From positions 1 through 64,000 of the forward strand of contig JAJNNY010000027.1 of NCBI GenBank assembly GCA_022453515.1: 64,000 bases of DNA. The letters run 5' to 3'. This stretch comes from Astrocystis sublimbata. Its lineage: Eukaryota > Ascomycota > Sordariomycetes > Xylariales > Xylariaceae. Below, piece after piece: positions 58,591 through 64,000 of the stretch (the stretch's first letter is position 1; the number at the start of each line of letters is the position of its first letter). A program made the translations under genes and the position numbers. Under the pieces are notes generated by a model, which saw nothing but the letters and a program-made list of their open reading frames with translations, was not told the DNA's origin and did not search any database.

Positions 58591-61189
58591 ATGGCTACCA
58601 ATCCGTTTTCTGCTCTCGAGTCCTCTTCCTCCCGCGCCTCCCCGGCGCCGCCATCCAGCACCTCTAGATCGAATACCCAGGCCCCCAAGAAGAAACACCG
58701 AGCAGGTCGCAAACACAAACACTCTCGCCGCAAGTCCTTTGCCCTGCCCCCCGACGACTTCCCTGCCGAGTCCGCCTCGAATGATGCCACCGCCCGAGAT
58801 ACCCTCTTCGCCCACGGCCGCACCCACAGCAGCACAAGCATAGATAGCCAGGTGCTTCTAGATCATAGGTAAGTTGGCATGGGCTTTCTGCGCCGACACT
58901 GCAATCACCTCTCGCGTCCGTCCCCAAGACGAGACTGACAGTGACCCAGGGACGCCCAGTATCCTCGGCCGCGACGGCCTTCCACACTTGGGGCATCATT
59001 CGCACTATCCTCACCCCACGTTACTCGTCGCCGTACCATGTCGATAAAACCAGGAGACAGAGACGACGGCAATGCCGAGACGACACCATTGCTTGCGGCC
59101 TCGGCCACTAGAAAAGACACAGAGTCACCTCGAAGTTATGGCTTTCGCGACGCAAATCGTAGCCGCGCTTCCAGCAGATCGAGTAGGAGGCCGCGCACCA
59201 TCATCCTCACCCCCGGCGATAGACATAACGTTAATTATCCTCCATCAATGCCTGGCTCGCCCCAGCTGGGGCCTCGCGATCGGCTCAGTATCAACTTCGG
59301 AGACGACATGATGCGGGATAGTCTCACTTCAGATCGCTCGCCCTCCCGCAGCCTGGCGGGCGAGGATCTTGATGTGCCCCAGCCATCCCCCTTTGAGAGG
59401 AGACAGACCATAGCGCTCCACGCATCCGAAGACGTCTGTTTCCCGCAGGATAACATGTCCGAGGCGGCCTATGACGAGCTGCAGCAGGCCCGCGATAAGG
59501 CGAGCATGCGCACCCGCCGCCGTCATCAGAAGAACTGGCCCGACCTAACCATCCTAGAGGAGTGGTCGCGCTTCGAGCAAGAGGACAAGAGCGAGGTCAG
59601 GCGCATGAAGAAGATCACGGAGCCGCAGCTGGTCAATGGGCGATTGCGCCCTGTTCACCACAAGGGGTGGTTCCAAATCGAGGAAGACGCTCCTTACCGC
59701 TTCACGTATTTCAACGAAGAGCTTCAGAGTACCATCCACAGCCAGACAATATCAGAGCTTGTTCAGCCCGATGCTAGCTTCCGCGAGCTCTTCATCCCAG
59801 ACCCTGTCCTGCTGTCAGATTCCTCAGACGATGAAGACGACCATGACGACCTCTTTGCGGAGGTCAAGAGTGTCGGCAAGGGTAGTGAACAGCCTTCCAA
59901 GGCCGCAACAAGGCAGCCTTCGTTAGCATCGACAATTGTTCCAGAGCCCCAGCTGGACCTCAAGCTCCCTTCCAAGGAAAGAACGACTGTCACGTCTACG
60001 TCTCCGTCTGAACGGACATCCGAATCGACTACGCCGAGACGAGCGAAATCGCCCCTAACTAACATCCGTGTCCCTTCTATACACGGGGACAAAAGACCGC
60101 AATATGGCGAGCGGCCCGTCTGGTGGCTCGACGTCCTATGTCCAACAGATGCGGAAATGAAAACCCTTGCCAAAACCTTTGGCATACACCCTCTCACGTC
60201 CGAAGATATCATGCTCCAAGAACAACGAGAGAAGGTCGAACTTTTCCGGCATTACTACTTTGTGAATTACCGCTCTTTTGACCAAGACTCCGACTCGGAT
60301 AATCACCTGGAACCGGTCAACATGTACGTCGTGGTGTTCCGCGAGGGTGTTCTCTCATTCCATTTCAACCAGACTCCGCACCCAGCCAATGTGCGCCGCA
60401 GGATACGGCAGCTCAAGGACTTCATGATGCTTAGCTCTGATTGGATCAGCTACGCGATCATCGACGACATCACAGATGTTTACCTCCCCCTCATTCAGAC
60501 TATCGAGGATGAGGTTGATGATATTGATGACAAGATCCTTGAACTCCACTCCTCCACCGACCCGGACTCGTCATCAACGCATAAGCGCCCAGGTAGCGCT
60601 CACGAAAAGATGGCAGCGTCTGAGGCCAACGTGGACACGGGCAGTGACATGCTGCGCCGCGTCGGGGACTGTCGGAAGAAAGTCATGACGCTCTATCGGC
60701 TGCTGGGAAACAAAGCCGACGTAATCAAGGGATTTGCGAAAAGATGCAACGAGCACTGGGAGGTAGCGCCGCGCTCAGACATTGGCCTGTATCTAGGCGA
60801 CATCCAAGATCATATCGTGACCATGACGGCCAATCTGAGCCACTACGAAATGTAAGTATTCCCCCGTAAAGAATATTGTGTCACGAACCACGCTAATCGA
60901 CTCTTCTCTCGACAGGATCTTGGCACGCTGTCACGCAAATTACATTGCCCAAATCAACATTCGCATGAACGAGCGGGCGGAGCAGACGGCCGACGTGCTG
61001 GGCAGACTGACGGTCCTCGGCACTATCGTGTTGCCCATGAACATCATCACTGGCCTCTGGGGCATGAATGTTTGGGTCCCAGGACAGGAGTTCGAGGGAG
61101 ACCTAACCTGGTTCTTTGGCATCAGCGTTGGCCTAGTCGTCTTTGGCCTGACCTGCTTCATGATTGCCAAGCGGGCCCATATTGTTTAA
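58591..61189 (+). CDS. CorA-family Mg2+ transporter (ALR1/MNR2-like)
   Basis: Magnesium channel of the plasma or vacuolar membrane. Three exons (58591-58868, 58950-60851, 60916-61189) give 817 residues. The long N-terminal region is Ser/Arg-rich and disordered, with PKKKHRAGRKHKHSRRKS near residue 33. The CorA cytosolic domain begins around WWLDVLCPTDAEMKTLAKTFGIHPLTSEDIM and includes HYYFVNYRSF and DDITDVYLPLIQTIEDEVDDID. Two C-terminal membrane helices follow: TVLGTIVLPMNIITGLWGMNV, with the signature GMN motif, and WFFGISVGLVVFGLTCFMIA. The acceptor used for exon 2 (cccag at 58949) is the only one nearby that keeps frame. Whether it is the plasma-membrane Alr type or the vacuolar Mnr2 type cannot be decided here. 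Confidence 0.93.
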
Positions 61190-62368
61190 GAACCAAAAAA
61201 AGCAAAAAAAATCAAGAAATCCGCGACAATGTTTCAACACTTGATTGAATTCCAGTGGCATCTAGTGGGGGAAAACACACTCATTGCACTTTATCTTTTC
61301 TTTTCTCCATGGACCCCATTCAATCAACATATATTTGGGGTATTCTTTATAGACGCATGCACAACCACCACCTCCCGCCCCGCGTATGCACACACCCACA
61401 CCCACATATACATACATATGTATATATATATACACACATAGTCATACTTTTCTTTGATCGGACCCGGAGATAAATCGGTCGGTACAGGATCAGGTACTAC
61501 GGCTTGTTTTCTTTTGTTTCGGAAATGGACAACGAACGGAGTTTCGTGGGGGGCGGTGGTTATTATGTCTTTCTGTAACATTCAGACGATCAGGACAGGA
61601 CGGCTTGGTGAAATTGTATTCAACGGTATTTCGGAACAACTGGTTTTCTTTTTCTTGGAAAGGGAAACACGCAAGAGGGACATAGTTGCAGACGAGTCCC
61701 AGAACCCAGATCACAAAATCAGATACACTATCTGCAGACACATACACACACGCCCTTGGCATTCATTGTATAAAACATTATTGTACACGTCGAACTCATT
61801 CGGCTTTACGAGTTGAGTTATTACTGGGCTGGCTTGACATTGACATTGGTTAATTAATTAGACTTAGGTACTTAGTTTGAGAGTGGAAACAGAACCAGCA
61901 AAGGGGATAATCAATCAGCGCAGGGAGGCTAGTTCGTCGAATACACGTGGCATTCTGCTTCGACCCGTCTCATGATGTGTGTGTGTTTAGTCTGATGCGA
62001 ATATCATATGATATGATCTATATAACCTAAAGCAATACCCCACTGGCAATGTCAGAGAATATATGACAGCGTTCGTTATATGCAACGCGATTTGTTGAAC
62101 AACTCAAATCTTTTATTATTTTTATCGAATTGAAACCACCCATCCATCATCTAGTCTACAGTACCGGGCATCATCATCATAAGTTCCAAAAAGAGTAGCG
62201 CACCTTGGCTATGTGCCAACTCGACCCGGTGTACATACAGATATACTACATAATCGACACACAGACACACGCGCGCATCATGAATGCTGACCAAAGTAAT
62301 CGAGACAATCCCCTAGAGCTCTTTGAACCACTCAGAAGCGTCCCCCTTTCCCCTTTCCCCTTTCCCAT
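61190..62368. other. Intergenic between convergent CorA transporter and HEM14
   Basis: 1.18 kb of 3' flanks, AT-rich, with the microsatellite at 61387-61440. No gene supported. Confidence 0.5.
61387..61440. repeat. Mixed CA/TA microsatellite
   Basis: Cacaccc-type units pass into catatacatacata and then a pure (TA)n run and cacaca. Likely length-variable; located about 200 bp 3' of the CorA transporter stop. Confidence 0.85.
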
Positions 62369-64000
62369 TCACATATCCTCATCTATTCCTCCCCGTCCCC
62401 TCCATCTTCTATCAAGTTCCACCATTTCTGGCGGTGCATTTTTCCGCGCTCTGTCTTCCACCTCAAGATACTCCCTGTCTTCATCGCGGAAGCGATAGCC
62501 AGACCTGGTGAACTTCCGAAACAGCAATTTATCCTTCGGAAAGGGCTGCAAGTACTCCCACTCGTCCTCTGTGAAGGATTCGAGGCCGGTGGTGCCGTTA
62601 ATGTCGACGGCGCGGCCGTTTTCATCCCCGAAGTCGCCGCCGACGATGACCCCTGCGTCTTCTTGCAGCTCGTGACTCCAGTAGTCTATTTCCTTGTCCG
62701 CATTGTCTTCGTCCCCTACCGCCCGTAGCTCCTCGGGCAGGCGGAACCACGGCTGGGCGTGGCCGCGCGCGACGCGCATGCCAGCGTCGAAGCCCGCGCG
62801 CATCGCAGGTATTACGCCGATGGTCGTGTAGCTGGGCCCCGCCACGGTAAGCTGGCTCCCGAAGACCTCGAAGAGCTCGAAGTGGGCGCCCTCCATGCGC
62901 TCACGATGGCCGAGGAAATGCTGGGGCAGGCACTCGTGGCATAGGTGCGCACCGGCTACGACCCTCTCGGAATCGCTGATGCCGAGCTGGCGTCTCACGA
63001 GCTCCTTCGCCATGGCGATCCCCATCTCTTCTGTCGGGTAGTGCTCCCAGCCATCCCAATGGTGACCGCCGAGCATGACGGTGAGCTTGGTGCCGGGCAT
63101 CTCGGAATCACCGGTACGTAGGTCGGAATCGAAGAGAACGCCGAGGGCGCCTTCTTCGTTGTCGGGGGTGGTTGAGGGGATGAGGTATCCGAAACCGCCT
63201 TCGCCAAGGAGGTCGGGGTTGGGGTACCAGAGATTCACGACCATGATGGTCACAGCGTGTGTCTCTGCGAGAGAGGGTAGAGAATTGGCCGGCTCGGTGA
63301 TTTGGGCCATTTGTTTGGAGAACAACGTAGATATGACATGATCGTATTTCGCAGGCTGCCGTGTTTTCGACGTTGTGACCTGTGTGGAGCCGTCAGTTTC
63401 GAAAGATCCGGATAGTATTAGCGACATCAACAACGCAGCAGAGTGCTTACCAAAACCTTGCCATGTTCCTGTTTCAGGCTGGTGACAGGCTCCCCGTATC
63501 TGAAGCTTACGTTGCTCTTCTTCTTGAGATCATCTACCAGGCCTTTCACGAGCGTTAGGAGGCCGTCCTCAAAAGCCAACAACTTCCAGCCAATAGCCTG
63601 CTCTGCCAACTCGATGATCTTGAGTCTATTAGGGCCGCTTAACATATCGGACACTAGGTAAATATCTCTTGTGTGTACATAAGACTGACCCTCCGCCGGA
63701 TTTAGAGGCCTCTTGTGTTGATACCATAGATTCTCCAACATTGTATGCTTGGCGCTCAGTTTATGGATGTCGCCTCCGTATATCCCGTGCATCATGCCCG
63801 ATACTATGTTGTTCACGATCCTGTCATCCCCAAGCAGCCGGGTCAAGAACCGTGCTACTGTCAACTCATCCTCGGGAAATTGATTGAGCTCCGACCATTC
63901 TTGCGGATTGTCGGCCCGCATCAGGGATTTGTTGAAGTTAGACCAGTAGCCGAGCGCAGCCTTGACACCGCCCGACCATACCGGCTCTGTGAGGAAGCTT
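62369..64000 (-). CDS. HEM14: Protoporphyrinogen oxidase HEM14, 5' part beyond the window
   Basis: FAD enzyme of the mitochondrial inner membrane that oxidises protoporphyrinogen IX to protoporphyrin IX, the penultimate step of heme synthesis (family knowledge). Two exons are visible (64000-63451, continuing off the right edge, and 63379-62369). The visible part begins SFLTEPVWSGGVKAA and includes MMHGIYGGDIHKLSAKH (family-typical VHGIYAGDI block), HAVTIMVVNLWYPNPDLL, GFGYLIPSTTP, GTKLTVMLGGHHWDGW and VAGPSYTTIGVIPAMRAGFDAG, the C-terminal FAD contact. A hydrophilic extension of about 110 residues after that contact is longer than usual. The N-terminal dinucleotide-binding motif should lie beyond position 64000. 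Confidence 0.9.

Overview
The window looks like nuclear DNA of a filamentous ascomycete (Pezizomycotina, most likely Sordariomycetes). Genes carry short GT-AG introns (about 50-220 bp), coding density is about half, and intergenic DNA is rich in TAGGTACCTA-like words. There is one AT-rich transposon whose decay resembles RIP, and a highly reducing polyketide synthase (HR-PKS) gene of purely fungal type. The species cannot be named from the sequence alone. Exon boundaries below were read by eye from splice consensus and reading-frame continuity, and all exon sums close in frame except the PKS.

Left part (1-24.2 kb), accessory. A decayed Fot1/pogo-type DNA transposon with complete terminal inverted repeats and a TA target duplication is followed by a small biosynthetic locus: a cytochrome P450 (minus strand) and a KS-AT-DH-MT-ER-KR-ACP HR-PKS (plus strand), divergent from a 759-bp shared promoter. 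The PKS has one apparent 1-nt deletion in its AT domain just after the active-site GHSSGE motif; everything else in it looks intact. Two housekeeping genes follow, convergent: FIG4 (phosphoinositide phosphatase) and TTI2 (TTT complex). Then comes a secreted berberine-bridge-like FAD oxidase that could be a tailoring enzyme of the same pathway, although it lies beyond the housekeeping pair. No pathway regulator, transporter or product-releasing enzyme is visible in the window.

Middle (24.2-35.3 kb). ERV29/SURF4 (ER cargo receptor), a 3.6-kb stretch with no supportable gene, a predicted GPI-anchored secreted protein, a membrane-associated short-chain dehydrogenase, and a weak ankyrin-repeat protein.

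Right part (35.3-64 kb), mostly housekeeping: PMR1 (Golgi Ca2+/Mn2+ ATPase), RAD21 cohesin kleisin, elongin A, a NEDD8/RUB1 gene with an 11-nt first coding exon, prohibitin PHB2, a 75-residue eight-cysteine protein gene in two small exons, an APH-like kinase-fold protein with an altered catalytic loop, CstF-64/RNA15, a CorA-type Mg2+ transporter, and the 3' two-thirds or so of HEM14 (protoporphyrinogen oxidase) running off the right edge.

The items most worth follow-up are the frameshifted PKS and its P450 partner, the small eight-cysteine gene, the NEDD8 gene with its micro-exon and C-terminal tail, and the APH-like protein with proline in place of the catalytic-loop histidine. No rRNA, tRNA or CRISPR was recognised.
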